A DNA stretch of 9,142 nucleotides from an uncultured Solobacterium sp. (GCA_905235315.1 CAJOLG010000172.1:1-9142), one strand, 5' to 3'. Positions 1 to 7,852 are shown, counted from the stretch's first letter. The notes: a model not told the origin generated them from the letters alone. Translations and numbers: made by a program.

Positions 1-1249
1 CAGAGGTAATCTCATTGACAGACGTATCCCCAAGATAGTGGGCGATCGTTTCACAGGGGGCGTTCCCGTGCCCGAGCGCAAAGGCCGCATGTTCAAGTTT
101 TTCCTGAAACTTCATGCCCGCAAAGATGCCGTCCCCGAAATCCGACGCATCCGCCTGAACGAGCAGCGCCGCGTTGGCGTTGACGCCGTCCCGGGCACTG
201 TAGGACATCCCGTTGGTTACGATGGTATCGGGAATGCTTTCGGCCGGAATGACAAATCCTCCCGGACACATACAGAAGGAGTAGACCCCTTTCTTTAACG
301 AAGAGGTATGCGAGAGATGATACTCCGCCGCAGGAAGCGAAGAATAATCCGGGATATTGCGGTACTGTCTCGCATTGATGAATGCCTGCAGGTGCTCACA
401 GCGGAAGCCCACCGCAAACGGTTTGGATGCCAGCGGAAGCTGCTTCCTCCCCAGCATGGCAAACGTGTCTCTTGCGCTGTGGCCAACCGCCAGGATGAGT
501 GCGTCACAGGGAATCTCCTCGCCGTCGGAGGTGAGAACCGCCTGAAGCGTTCCGTCTTTGATCACAAGATCGTCAAGCGCGGTCTCAAACCGCACTTCTC
601 CGCCGAGCCGGATGATCTCATTGCGGACAGACACATTGATCTTACGGAAGCGGTCGGTACCGATATGGGGATGATTGAGCCAGGCAATCGCAGGATCAGC
701 TCCGGCGTTTATTAATTCTTCGAGAATCAGCTGCACACGGGGATCTTTTACCCGGGTGGTCAGCTTTCCGTCCGAGAACGCCCCGGCACCGCCTTCCCCA
801 AACTGCACATTGCGTTTCGGATCCAGGGCTCCGCCGTTCCAGTAGGCTTCGACCGCTTTGACCCGGTCTTCCGTTTTCGGGCCGCGTTCAAGAATCAGCG
901 GCTTATAGCCGAGGCGGGCCAGCGTCAGGCCGGCCGCCATTCCGCACGGGCCGAACCCGATGACAACCGGACGGTGGGGAAGCGGGTCCGTACCGCGTTC
1001 CTTAATGGTATAGACATACGGGGTCACGTGATGTGCATTACGGATCCGTTTCAGAACCTCTTCCTCATTGCGCAGCTCAAACCGCAGTTTATAAAGATAC
1101 GCGGGTTCTCTGCCGGGCCGCGCATCAAGGGAACGGTGGGTGATGGAGGCGGAACGGATCTCATCCGGATTGAGACGGTATTTTTTTACTGCCCGGGCAA
1201 TCGGATCTTCCGCAGTACGAATCGCAGTACGAAGTTCAAGTTCAATCAT
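1..1249 (-). CDS. FAD-dependent dehydrogenase, COG2509 family (partial; C-terminus beyond left edge)
   Basis: The frame is open from an ATG at 1249 down to base 2, giving 416 residues without a stop. The C-terminus is missing; relatives are, from memory, somewhat longer. Residues 1-90 form the small N-terminal domain typical of this family. A Rossmann dinucleotide-binding site follows at residues 95-121 (VVIGFGPCGMAAG, with Gly98, Gly100 and Gly103, then Glu121 in LILERG). NVQFGEGGAGAFSDGKL lies at 147-163, AVGHSARDTF at 254-263, and the family hallmarks YSFCMCPGG (323-331) and TNGMSYSARDG (345-355) follow. These support an FAD-binding oxidoreductase. The substrate is not known for the family. 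There is no signal peptide, so it is probably cytoplasmic. The start is supported by an AGAAGG Shine-Dalgarno about six bases upstream. It is divergent from the M16 peptidase gene. Confidence 0.9.
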   Translation of the reverse strand, partial: MIELELRTAIRTAEDPIARAVKKYRLNPDEIRSASITHRSLDARPGREPAYLYKLRFELRNEEEVLKRIRNAHHVTPYVYTIKERGTDPLPHRPVVIGFGPCGMAAGLTLARLGYKPLILERGPKTEDRVKAVEAYWNGGALDPKRNVQFGEGGAGAFSDGKLTTRVKDPRVQLILEELINAGADPAIAWLNHPHIGTDRFRKINVSVRNEIIRLGGEVRFETALDDLVIKDGTLQAVLTSDGEEIPCDALILAVGHSARDTFAMLGRKQLPLASKPFAVGFRCEHLQAFINARQYRNIPDYSSLPAAEYHLSHTSSLKKGVYSFCMCPGGFVIPAESIPDTIVTNGMSYSARDGVNANAALLVQADASDFGDGIFAGMKFQEKLEHAAFALGHGNAPCETIAHYLGDTSVNEITS

Positions 1250-1271
1250 AGAAGCCTTCTTTTCAACGGCT

Positions 1272-1280
1272 ATTGTATCA
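1272..1280 (-). promoter_or_regulatory. Candidate extended -10 promoter for the FAD-dehydrogenase gene
   Basis: On the minus strand this reads TGATACAAT: a TGN extension followed by TACAAT, five of six matches to the -10 consensus. It lies 23 bases upstream of the ATG at 1249, leaving room for a short leader with the Shine-Dalgarno. No clear -35 hexamer is seen 16-18 bases upstream, which fits an extended -10 promoter. The call rests on the motif alone. Confidence 0.4.
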
Positions 1281-1367
1281 TTGCCGGATGACGGAAAAAG
1301 AGAAAGATGCGGCCGGTGTCTCACGGAAATACTGTGATACACTGTTAGCGGACAGGAGACAAACTTA

Positions 1368-4253
1368 ATGGATATCAAATTGAATGACCGGATCCGGGGC
1401 TTCCTTGTGACCCGGGCGGAAGCGATTCCCGATGTGAAGGGAACCCTCTATGAAATGGTTCATGAAAAGACCGGCGCACAGCTTGTGTGGCTGAAGCGGG
1501 CGGATGAAAACAAAACGTTCTGTATCGGATTCAAGACGATACCGGAAGATGACAGCGGAGTGTTTCATATCTGCGAGCACTCGGTATTGAACGGCTCCCG
1601 GAAGTATCCGGTGCGGGAACCGTTTGTGGATCTTCTGAAGAGTTCCCTGCAGACATTCCTGAACGCGATGACCTATCCGGACAAGACGATTTATCCGGTT
1701 TCCAGCCGGAACCCCAAGGACTTCCTGAATCTGATGGATGTCTATCTGGATGCGGTTCTGCATCCGGCGATCTATACCAACCCGAATATCTTCTATCAGG
1801 AGGGCTGGCACTATGAGATTCGGGATCCGCAGGAGGAACCGGTCTATAAAGGTGTTGTGCTCAACGAGATGAAGGGGGCGTTCTCGTCCGTGGATGAAGT
1901 TCTGATGACGGAGATCTTCCGGCAGATCTATCCGGATATCTGTTACCGGTTTGTGTCGGGCGGCGATCCGGAGAAGATCACCGATCTCACGTACGAACAG
2001 TTCCTTGCGGCACATGCGAAGTTCTATCATCCTTCCAACTCCCGCACGGTGCTCGACGGCGACCTTGATATTGACGCAGCGCTTGCGAAGATCGATTCGT
2101 TCTTCGCAGAATACGAAAATGAGAATATGTCCTTCCCGATCGGCCGTCAGGAGAACGTGAAGCCGACCACCTCGAAGGTGTTCTATGAGATCGGCGAAGA
2201 GGAAGAGACAAAGGAAAAGACGGAAGTTGCGTTAACGAAAGTGATCTGCAATTTTGACGATGCGGAGACACAGATGGCATGGCGCGTGCTTTCCACCGTG
2301 CTGACCGGATCCAATGAGGCACCGCTCAAAAAGATGATTCTCGAAAACGGCCTTGGCCAGGATGCGGACTTTGAACTCATGGATGAACTTTCACAGCCGT
2401 ATATCGGCCTGACGGTGCGCAATACGGAAGCGGAGAATGCGGAGAAGATCCGGCAGTGCATGCATGATACGGCAGAGAATCTGCTCAGCGGGGGCTTACG
2501 GAAAGAAGAGCTCAAGGCCATCCTCAATCAGATGGAATTCCGTTATCGTGAACAGATCGAACCGGCCGGGGTGAAACTCGCCGCCACGATTTACCAGTCC
2601 TGGATGTACGGCGGGGATCCGGCACTGTTCATCTCTGTCGGAGACCTGTATGAAACCCTGCGGCAGAAAGCGGATACCGGATACTTTGAAGAGCTGATCC
2701 GCCGCGATCTGCTGGATGCGGACAGTTACTCGATGACGATTGCGGTACCGGATCCGAACCTCGCGAAAAAACGCCGGGAGACAGAGAACGCAAAGCTCGC
2801 CGCCGCAAAGGCATCCTGGGGAGCGGAGATTGACCGGTATATTGAACTCAACAAGGCGCTTGATGTCTGGCAGGCGGCTGAAGATACCCCTGAGCAGAAA
2901 GCATCCCTTCCGAAGCTGGAGCTCAGTGATGTAAATCCGCTGCCGGAGCCGATGGAGCCGAAGCAGACGGAATACAAAGGGGTTCCGGTGATGCTGTATC
3001 CGGAAAGCGACAACGGCATCGTATATCTGAACCTTTACTTCAATCTTGCGGGCATCACAAAAGATCATCTGAGCGAAGTATCGTTCATGGCCGGCATTCT
3101 CCAGAAACTGCGCACGGCTTCCCATACCCTTCCGGAGCTGCAGGAACTGATCCGCGCCAATATCGGATCGCTGGTGTTTTACAAGGACGCCTATACGGAG
3201 AACCGGGACAGGGAATCCTGCTATCCGGTGATTTCGGTCCATTGTTCGGTGCTGAAGCAGAACCTTGGCAAAGCAGTGGAGCTCATTCGGGAAGTTCTCC
3301 TGGAGACCCAGTTTGAAAAGGAGACGGTACTGCCGCTTTTACAGCAATGCAAAGAACAGCTCCGTCAGGTGTATATCAGCAGCGGACATGCGGCTGCGGT
3401 GCTTCGTCTCGGTGCGCAGGGAAGCGCGGAAGGCGTGGCCAAGGAATACCTTACCGGCTATGAATTCTTTATGTATGTCACCGATCTTCTTGCGCATTAT
3501 GATGAGAAGTTTGATGAACTGAAATACGTATTTGAGATGTACTGCGGCGAGCTGTTTTCCAAAGCACGCATGACCGTCAGTATCAGCGGGGAGGATAACC
3601 TCAGCGCGCTTGACGCACTGATGGATGCGCTGCCGGTATCCCAGGCACAGCGGGCGAAAGTACATTACCCGCTCTTTGAGAAAAAGACCGAAGGCATCCA
3701 GGTACCCGCTCAGATCTCCTTTGCGGTTGTCGGAAACAACCTGCAGGAATATGATGCCGGATACACCGGGGCGCTGCGCACGGTTTCACAGATCCTGACG
3801 TTCGGCTATCTCTGGAATGAAATCCGCGTCAAGGGAGGCGCGTACGGAACCGGCTTTGCGGCAAGTCCGAACGGGAATGCCGCATGTTACAGCTACCGGG
3901 ATCCCTCGCCGGAAGCTTCCCTGAATACGTTCCGCAAAGCGGCGGATTATATTGAAGAACTGGCAGAGCAGAATACGGATCTTACATCCTATATCATCGG
4001 TACGATTGCGGCCAATGAACCGCTTCTGTCACCGGGGTCGAAGATTCTCCTGGCGGATGCCAGGGTGTTCAGCGGAATCACCTATGAAGTCCGTGCACAG
4101 CTTCGCAAAGAGATTCTGGAGACCTCCAATGAAGATCTGAAGAACGTTGCCAGGGCGCTGAAAGAGGCGCTGGCCGAAGGAACCGCCTGTGTGGTATCCT
4201 CCGCCGAAGGTCTTGCGGACTGCGGGATCACGGACATCAAAACCATTGCCTGA
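1368..4253 (+). CDS. M16C family zinc metallopeptidase (PreP/Cym1-like insulinase family)
   Basis: This is a 961-residue peptidase with no signal peptide, probably cytoplasmic. M16C enzymes degrade short unstructured peptides inside a closed two-half chamber. The inverted zinc motif HxxEH is present as His67-Ile-Cys-Glu70-His71. The third zinc ligand is Glu167 in LNEMKG, 96 residues after His71, the same spacing as I recall for human PreP. The C-terminal half keeps the Arg820/Tyr826 pair (RVKGGAYG) that binds substrate across the chamber. The four-domain layout and the length fit the M16C subfamily, including the linker region (M16C-associated, roughly 460-710). All catalytic residues are present, so it should be active. 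The start is set by AGGAG at 1354-1358, nine bases before the ATG. A weak -10-like GATACA with an upstream TGT is at 1333-1341. The gene is convergent with the lipoprotein gene. Confidence 0.95.
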   Translation: MDIKLNDRIRGFLVTRAEAIPDVKGTLYEMVHEKTGAQLVWLKRADENKTFCIGFKTIPEDDSGVFHICEHSVLNGSRKYPVREPFVDLLKSSLQTFLNAMTYPDKTIYPVSSRNPKDFLNLMDVYLDAVLHPAIYTNPNIFYQEGWHYEIRDPQEEPVYKGVVLNEMKGAFSSVDEVLMTEIFRQIYPDICYRFVSGGDPEKITDLTYEQFLAAHAKFYHPSNSRTVLDGDLDIDAALAKIDSFFAEYENENMSFPIGRQENVKPTTSKVFYEIGEEEETKEKTEVALTKVICNFDDAETQMAWRVLSTVLTGSNEAPLKKMILENGLGQDADFELMDELSQPYIGLTVRNTEAENAEKIRQCMHDTAENLLSGGLRKEELKAILNQMEFRYREQIEPAGVKLAATIYQSWMYGGDPALFISVGDLYETLRQKADTGYFEELIRRDLLDADSYSMTIAVPDPNLAKKRRETENAKLAAAKASWGAEIDRYIELNKALDVWQAAEDTPEQKASLPKLELSDVNPLPEPMEPKQTEYKGVPVMLYPESDNGIVYLNLYFNLAGITKDHLSEVSFMAGILQKLRTASHTLPELQELIRANIGSLVFYKDAYTENRDRESCYPVISVHCSVLKQNLGKAVELIREVLLETQFEKETVLPLLQQCKEQLRQVYISSGHAAAVLRLGAQGSAEGVAKEYLTGYEFFMYVTDLLAHYDEKFDELKYVFEMYCGELFSKARMTVSISGEDNLSALDALMDALPVSQAQRAKVHYPLFEKKTEGIQVPAQISFAVVGNNLQEYDAGYTGALRTVSQILTFGYLWNEIRVKGGAYGTGFAASPNGNAACYSYRDPSPEASLNTFRKAADYIEELAEQNTDLTSYIIGTIAANEPLLSPGSKILLADARVFSGITYEVRAQLRKEILETSNEDLKNVARALKEALAEGTACVVSSAEGLADCGITDIKTIA

Positions 4254-4256
4254 GCA

Positions 4257-4289
4257 CATAAAAAATCCGGAGGATTCCGGATTTTTATG
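4257..4289. terminator. Bidirectional Rho-independent terminator between convergent genes
   Basis: The stem AAAAATCCGGA (4261-4271) pairs perfectly with TCCGGATTTTT (4276-4286) around a GGAT loop. Outside a one-base bulge the pairing continues with CAT/ATG at the ends. The A run on the left and the T run on the right make it an intrinsic terminator in both directions. It therefore serves both the peptidase gene, which stops three bases earlier, and the lipoprotein gene, whose stop codon is at 4301-4303. Confidence 0.9.
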
Positions 4290-4300
4290 TGATCGGATAT

Positions 4301-4762
4301 TCAGTGAAACAGTTCTGCGAGCTCTTTCTTTGCGGCATCGACGTCTTCTCCGACATAGAGCACCGCATAGGGGCCGCTGGTATAGACATAGCCGTTCTTC
4401 AGAACCGCCACATCGGACGGGGAGTACTGCGCCGCGCTGTTCTGCAGGGTGGTGAGATAGTAGTTCATGCGCTCGGATGCGTTGAGCGCTGCGTCTTCGT
4501 CTTTGGTTTCCAGCACAATAACCATGCCGGGCCCGCCGTCTTTCGCAAACGCCGCATTGCAGGAGAGGACCGAATCGGGGTCGACTCCCAGCAGCTTGAT
4601 CACAAGATCCCCGCTCTGCAGGTCAACGCCGGGGAACGCTTCGGTCAGGGTGCTGAAAATGTCTTCGGCGGATACAGAAGCTGCGATATCGGAAGACGTG
4701 TCTGTGCCGCAGCCGGCAAGCAGAACGCCAAGTGTCATAATACATGCAAAAAGTCGTTTCAT
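4301..4762 (-). CDS. Small lipoprotein, DUF4358-like
   Basis: A 153-residue protein with a lipoprotein signal: MKRLF, a hydrophobic core, then the lipobox LAGC with the lipidated cysteine at residue 18, followed by a Ser/Thr/Asp-rich linker. It should be anchored on the outer face of the membrane. The mature part resembles the DUF4358 family of Firmicutes lipoproteins. It has an N-terminal helix, a central strand with alternating hydrophobic residues (GMVIVLETKDED), a helix around NASERMNYYLTTLQ, and a final strand and helix (YAVLYVGEDVDAAKKEL). The family's function is unknown. The frame is open 17 codons further upstream, but the ATG at 4762 is the better start. It follows a full GGAGGT Shine-Dalgarno (plus-strand bases 4771-4776) eight bases away, and it begins the signal peptide. 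The gene appears monocistronic. Confidence 0.8.
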   Translation of the reverse strand: MKRLFACIMTLGVLLAGCGTDTSSDIAASVSAEDIFSTLTEAFPGVDLQSGDLVIKLLGVDPDSVLSCNAAFAKDGGPGMVIVLETKDEDAALNASERMNYYLTTLQNSAAQYSPSDVAVLKNGYVYTSGPYAVLYVGEDVDAAKKELAELFH

Positions 4763-4795
4763 AAAACTGTACCTCCGAAGAAAAAGTATGCTGTA

Positions 4796-4803
4796 ATTAT
4801 AAT
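4796..4803. promoter_or_regulatory. Overlapping divergent -10 elements (ATTATAAT)
   Basis: The octamer ATTATAAT is self-complementary and contains TATAAT on the plus strand (4798-4803) and on the minus strand (4796-4801). On the minus strand it sits about 34 bases before the lipoprotein ATG. On the plus strand it precedes the hydrolase operon by about 50 bases. No good -35 hexamer is visible at 16-18 bases in either direction. It may drive one or both units; if both, the two polymerases would compete for the same site. The motif is seen; its function is inferred. Confidence 0.4.
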
Positions 4804-4821
4804 ACGTAAGCAATCATTTGC

Positions 4822-4831
4822 GGGAGGTGGG
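4822..4831 (+). promoter_or_regulatory. Strong Shine-Dalgarno with no standard start codon in range
   Basis: GGGAGGTGGG is a near-perfect ribosome-binding site, but no ATG, GTG or TTG begins 5-12 bases downstream. The ATG used for the hydrolase (4855) is more than 20 bases away. An ACG at 4834, six bases after GGAGG and in the same frame as the hydrolase, sits exactly where a start codon would be expected. An ATG-to-ACG transition would explain this layout. Confidence 0.45.
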
Positions 4832-4854
4832 TTACGGTATCTTTCAGCAGCCGT

Positions 4855-5773
4855 ATGGTTGAACAGGCAATCCGAAAGCAGGGCATCCGGGAACTTCTCT
4901 CCGTTACGGGAAGTGACAGGGAGGCGTTCCTTTCACGTGTTTCCGCAGAACGGAAAACAGAGATTCCGTACCGCACTCTGATAGAACGGGCAGATGTCGG
5001 CGAATGGAATATCCCGGACTGCAGAACCCTGATCCTGGAGCCGAAAAATAACGCAAAGGGATGCGGGGTGCTGTATCTTGCGGGCGGCGCATTTATGAAT
5101 CCGCCCCGGGACCGGGATTATGCTGGCCCTGAAGATTACGGAGAAAACCGGCTGTGATGTCATATTCCCGCTGTATCCGCTGTTTCCCGAGCATTCGGTG
5201 AACGAGACCGCAGAGGCAGTGCTGGAAGTTGTAAAGCGGATGGATGCCCGCTATCCCGAAGGTGCTACGGGGCTGATCGGGTTCTCCAGCGGGGCGACAC
5301 TCGCGCTGTATCTGTTTCTCGAGCTGAAGCGAAGACATTCCTGCTTCCGCATGCCGGGGCGCTGGATTCTGAATTCACCGGTTCTGCGCATCCCGCCGGA
5401 TGAGGCCGATCTTCGTTATATGAATATTCTTGCGCCGTATGATGTAATCCTGCCGGTTGTCTTTCTTCAGCCGGAGGGGCTGACCGGGCTGATGATGGAG
5501 CGCACCGCGCCGGGATTCCGGCGGTTTGCGGATATTCCGTCCCGGAATCTTTCCGGCATGCCGGAAACCGATCTCTATCTCGGCACACGGGAGATCCTGT
5601 ATGCATACCGGAATGCCTTTGAACAGCGGTGTGAAACCGATGCGGTACCGCTTCATGTTCATGACGGTTTCGGAATGATGCACTGCTGGGGACTGATTTC
5701 GGAGATGAAGGAAGGACGTGATACGCAGAAGGAATATTTCGATATTCTTAATACGCTGAAACCGATACAATAA
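4855..5773 (+). pseudogene. Alpha/beta hydrolase (esterase/lipase-like), frameshifted
   Basis: Two overlapping frames together encode one protein: 4855-5157, then the frame that continues from about 5108 to the stop at 5773 (first ATG at 5120). Removing one C from the run at 5104-5107 joins them into 305 residues. The joined protein reads LYLAGGAFMNPPGTG and then LALKITEKTGCDVIFPLYP, a typical hydrolase-fold-3 order. Restored numbering gives an oxyanion-hole region AGGAF at 76-80, where the usual HGG histidine is alanine. The nucleophile motif GFSSG is at 142-146 (Ser144), a probable acid (Glu246 in GTREIL) follows, and His276 is in GMMHCW. The substrate is unknown. As written, the first frame ends before the nucleophile. 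The product beginning at 5120 would keep the triad but lack the first strands and oxyanion loop. Translation start is uncertain. It is the first gene of the four-gene unit. Confidence 0.8.
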
Positions 5774-5794
5774 GGAAGGAAAAGGGGGATATCT

Positions 5795-6789
5795 ATGGCC
5801 GCAAAACGACGGAGAAAGGGACTTCATCCGGTCATTGCGATTCTGCTGTGCCTGCTTGCGGCGGGCGCCGCTGCAGGATGGAACTATATCTCGTATATCA
5901 AAACAAAATACGGCGGGGATCATCCGTACTGGAGCCGTCAGGCATTCGCGCAGCTGGACAGGGAGTCCATCGAATACAAAACTGCTTCGGCGGTTCTGCC
6001 CGCGGATACGCTGGCAGCACTGACCCGTACACGAAGAATTACGGAACCGCGCTTGCGGAGCTTCCTGCCGAAGCGGAAGAACCGGAAGAAGGCATTCATA
6101 TCGAGCATGTCTCTGCGGGAACGTATGAGGGGTTTATGTTGGTGGTGCCGGATCCGGATGATATCTCGATTGTGATCAACCCGGGATACAGCTCCGGCGC
6201 GGCCGGCCCGGAACTGGACTGGTATGTCGAGCATTTTCATGCGCTTGCCGGAATCAACGGCGGCGGGTTTGAGGATGCCGGCGGACATGGGGACGGAAGT
6301 GTACCGCAGGGTCTGGTCATTCAGAACGGAAAAATCGTGCACGGTTCGGAAGGCATGCGTTCCTCCATTGTCGGAATCGACAACAAGGGAAAGCTTGTGA
6401 CTTCCACCCTCACCGGCGCAGAAGCACTGGCGCGCGGCGTAAAGGAGGCGGTGACCTTCGGACCGACCTTTATTGAAAACGGACGTGTGGTATATACCGC
6501 GGCCGATGCCGGAACCCTGAACATGCTGAATCCGAGAACTGCGATCGGGCAGAAAGAAGACGGCACATTCCTGCTGCTGGTCATTGACGGGCGGGGGCCG
6601 ACAAGCTTCGGCGCCCAGTATGAAGATGTAATCAAAGTGTTCCAGGATTACGGGGCAGTCAATGCGGGCAACCTGGACGGCGGAAATTCCTCTGTCATGA
6701 TCTATGACGGCGCGTATGCCAACTATCCGGTATCGATGTACAACTCCCGGAATCTTCCTTCGGTTGTTCTGGTAAAGGGGGATGAATAA
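5795..6789 (+). pseudogene. Phosphodiester glycosidase family protein (NAGPA domain), membrane-anchored, frameshifted
   Basis: The gene begins at an ATG eight bases or fewer after AAAAGGGGG. The first frame encodes KRRRKGLHP and one membrane helix (about residues 12-30), then a short extracellular stretch to about residue 77, and runs on out of frame to 6175. The glycosidase domain continues from about 6025 in the neighbouring frame to the TAA at 6787-6789. Adding one C to the run at 6024-6026 gives a continuous 331-residue protein through LAALTPYTKNYGTALAEL. Family motifs in restored numbering are GINGGGF (153-159), TFGPTFIENG, NPRTAIGQ (Arg248), VIDGRGP and the hallmark NLDGGNSS (Asn293, Asp295). 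Relatives hydrolyse sugar phosphodiester bonds; in bacteria they are often exported and linked to exopolysaccharide or wall glycopolymers. It lies 21 bases after the hydrolase, in the same unit. Without the restored base the anchor and the enzyme domain are separated. Confidence 0.85.
6774..6781 (+). promoter_or_regulatory. Shine-Dalgarno that fixes the start of the third operon gene
   Basis: AAAGGGGG lies inside the last codons of the glycosidase gene. It directly abuts an ATG at 6782, which is too close to be used, and is nine bases from the ATG at 6791. The second ATG is therefore the likely start. The same AAAGGGGGAT string precedes the glycosidase gene (around 5780-5790). Confidence 0.65.
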
Positions 6790-6790
6790 T

Positions 6791-7852
6791 ATGGCAGTGA
6801 AACGGAAACGCGGAATCCGTCCGCTTGCGGCACTGCTGTTTGCCCTGATCATCGGCGGAGCGGTATTCTTCATCGGAAGAATGCAGGTAAGAAACGCAGA
6901 ACAGGAATTTGTCACGTATGAACAGAGTATGCCCGAAGTGCAGATCAATGCCGTAATGGAGGAGATCCGAAACGGAAACTACGGCGAAATCTTTGCGGCG
7001 ACACAGAAACTGAATCCGACGCTGGATTCCGAGGAGACCTATATTGCGCGGCTTACGGAGATTCTGACATACGGGGATCCGGCGGATCTTTCGGCCGAGC
7101 CGGTTCAGATCGGAGACACCGAACGGGTTTATCGTCTGGTGAACGGCGATACGCTGCTCGGAACCCTGACCCTGCTTAATGAGAACGGGACCTGGAAGCC
7201 GGCCTTCCCGATTCAGGGGAGTGAAACCTTCCGGGTGGAAGTGCCGCAGGGACTTGCGCTTACCGCAAACGGCAATCCTGTGGGACAGGAATATCGCACG
7301 GAGAGCGGGAAGGAGGCCTCCAACTTTTTCCAGATCACGGATTCTTCGATTATCCCGACCGTGGATATTTATGAATTCAGCGGCCTGCTCGGCGAGCCGG
7401 CATTAAACAAAGAAGACGGCTATGCGATGATTCAGGATGTGCTGAGCGGAAACTGGCTGCTGGGAAAAGAAGTCACGGATGAGGAACTGAAGAAGAAACT
7501 CATCAATGCGGCGGAGCAGATCGCAATGTATCCTGCCCAGGATACCTCGCTTGCCAATGTGGCGGCGGTCAGCGATACGAATGCCGCATGGTACCGGAAG
7601 TATGTGAGTCTGCAGAACTACTGGTTCACAGCGCATAATACGATGGAACTTTCAAACGAAACCTGCAGGGCAGTGATGCAGAGCGAGGATACGATCGCTG
7701 CCCAGATTGCCTTTGATTACTTTGCGGATAACGGAGAAGTCAGCCGGACATGGCACTGCGGCTATCAGCTGACCTTCCGGAAATCCGGCGAAGACTGGCT
7801 GGTATGCGGCACGGAGATCTGTTCTCTGCTGAATCCCGCACAGCCCCACTGA
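6791..7852 (+). CDS. Membrane-anchored protein of unknown function, possibly with NTF2-like extracellular domains
   Basis: A 353-residue protein that I cannot assign to a named family. It has a basic N-terminus (MAVKRKRGIRP), one hydrophobic segment at about 11-30, and then a soluble, presumably extracellular part. Residues about 45-145 are helical, then strands ending in GTWKPAFPI, resembling NTF2-like domains. Residues about 147-168 (FRVEVPQGLALTANGNPVG) resemble the small beta domain in TcaA-like surface proteins, where a strand is followed by an NG turn. Residues about 262-350 again look NTF2-like, with a YQLTFRKSGEDWLVCGTEI ending. The start follows from the ribosome-binding site at 6774-6781. 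Only one base separates it from the glycosidase stop, so the two are probably translated together and may act in the same envelope process. The domain assignments are inference from pattern, not a search. Confidence 0.8.
   Translation: MAVKRKRGIRPLAALLFALIIGGAVFFIGRMQVRNAEQEFVTYEQSMPEVQINAVMEEIRNGNYGEIFAATQKLNPTLDSEETYIARLTEILTYGDPADLSAEPVQIGDTERVYRLVNGDTLLGTLTLLNENGTWKPAFPIQGSETFRVEVPQGLALTANGNPVGQEYRTESGKEASNFFQITDSSIIPTVDIYEFSGLLGEPALNKEDGYAMIQDVLSGNWLLGKEVTDEELKKKLINAAEQIAMYPAQDTSLANVAAVSDTNAAWYRKYVSLQNYWFTAHNTMELSNETCRAVMQSEDTIAAQIAFDYFADNGEVSRTWHCGYQLTFRKSGEDWLVCGTEICSLLNPAQPH

Noticed and set aside
308..715. Plus-strand open frames within 38-1291.
   Set aside because: The minus strand encodes the FAD-dependent dehydrogenase with intact motifs throughout; the plus frames are its shadows.
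1331..1347. Direct repeat ACTGT...ACTGT before the peptidase gene as a possible operator.
   Set aside because: It is five bases long, not palindromic, and expected by chance.
1365..3242. Minus-strand open frames (1365-2030 and 2496-3242) under the peptidase gene.
   Set aside because: They are antisense shadows of a well-conserved M16C coding sequence.
5099..6030. Programmed ribosomal frameshifting at the two break points.
   Set aside because: No slippery heptamer or obvious stimulatory stem-loop is visible, and neither family is known to use recoding.
5938..6948. A 336-codon open frame on the minus strand across the glycosidase.
   Set aside because: The plus strand carries clear NAGPA motifs in this span. 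The antisense product resembles no family and has no ribosome site.
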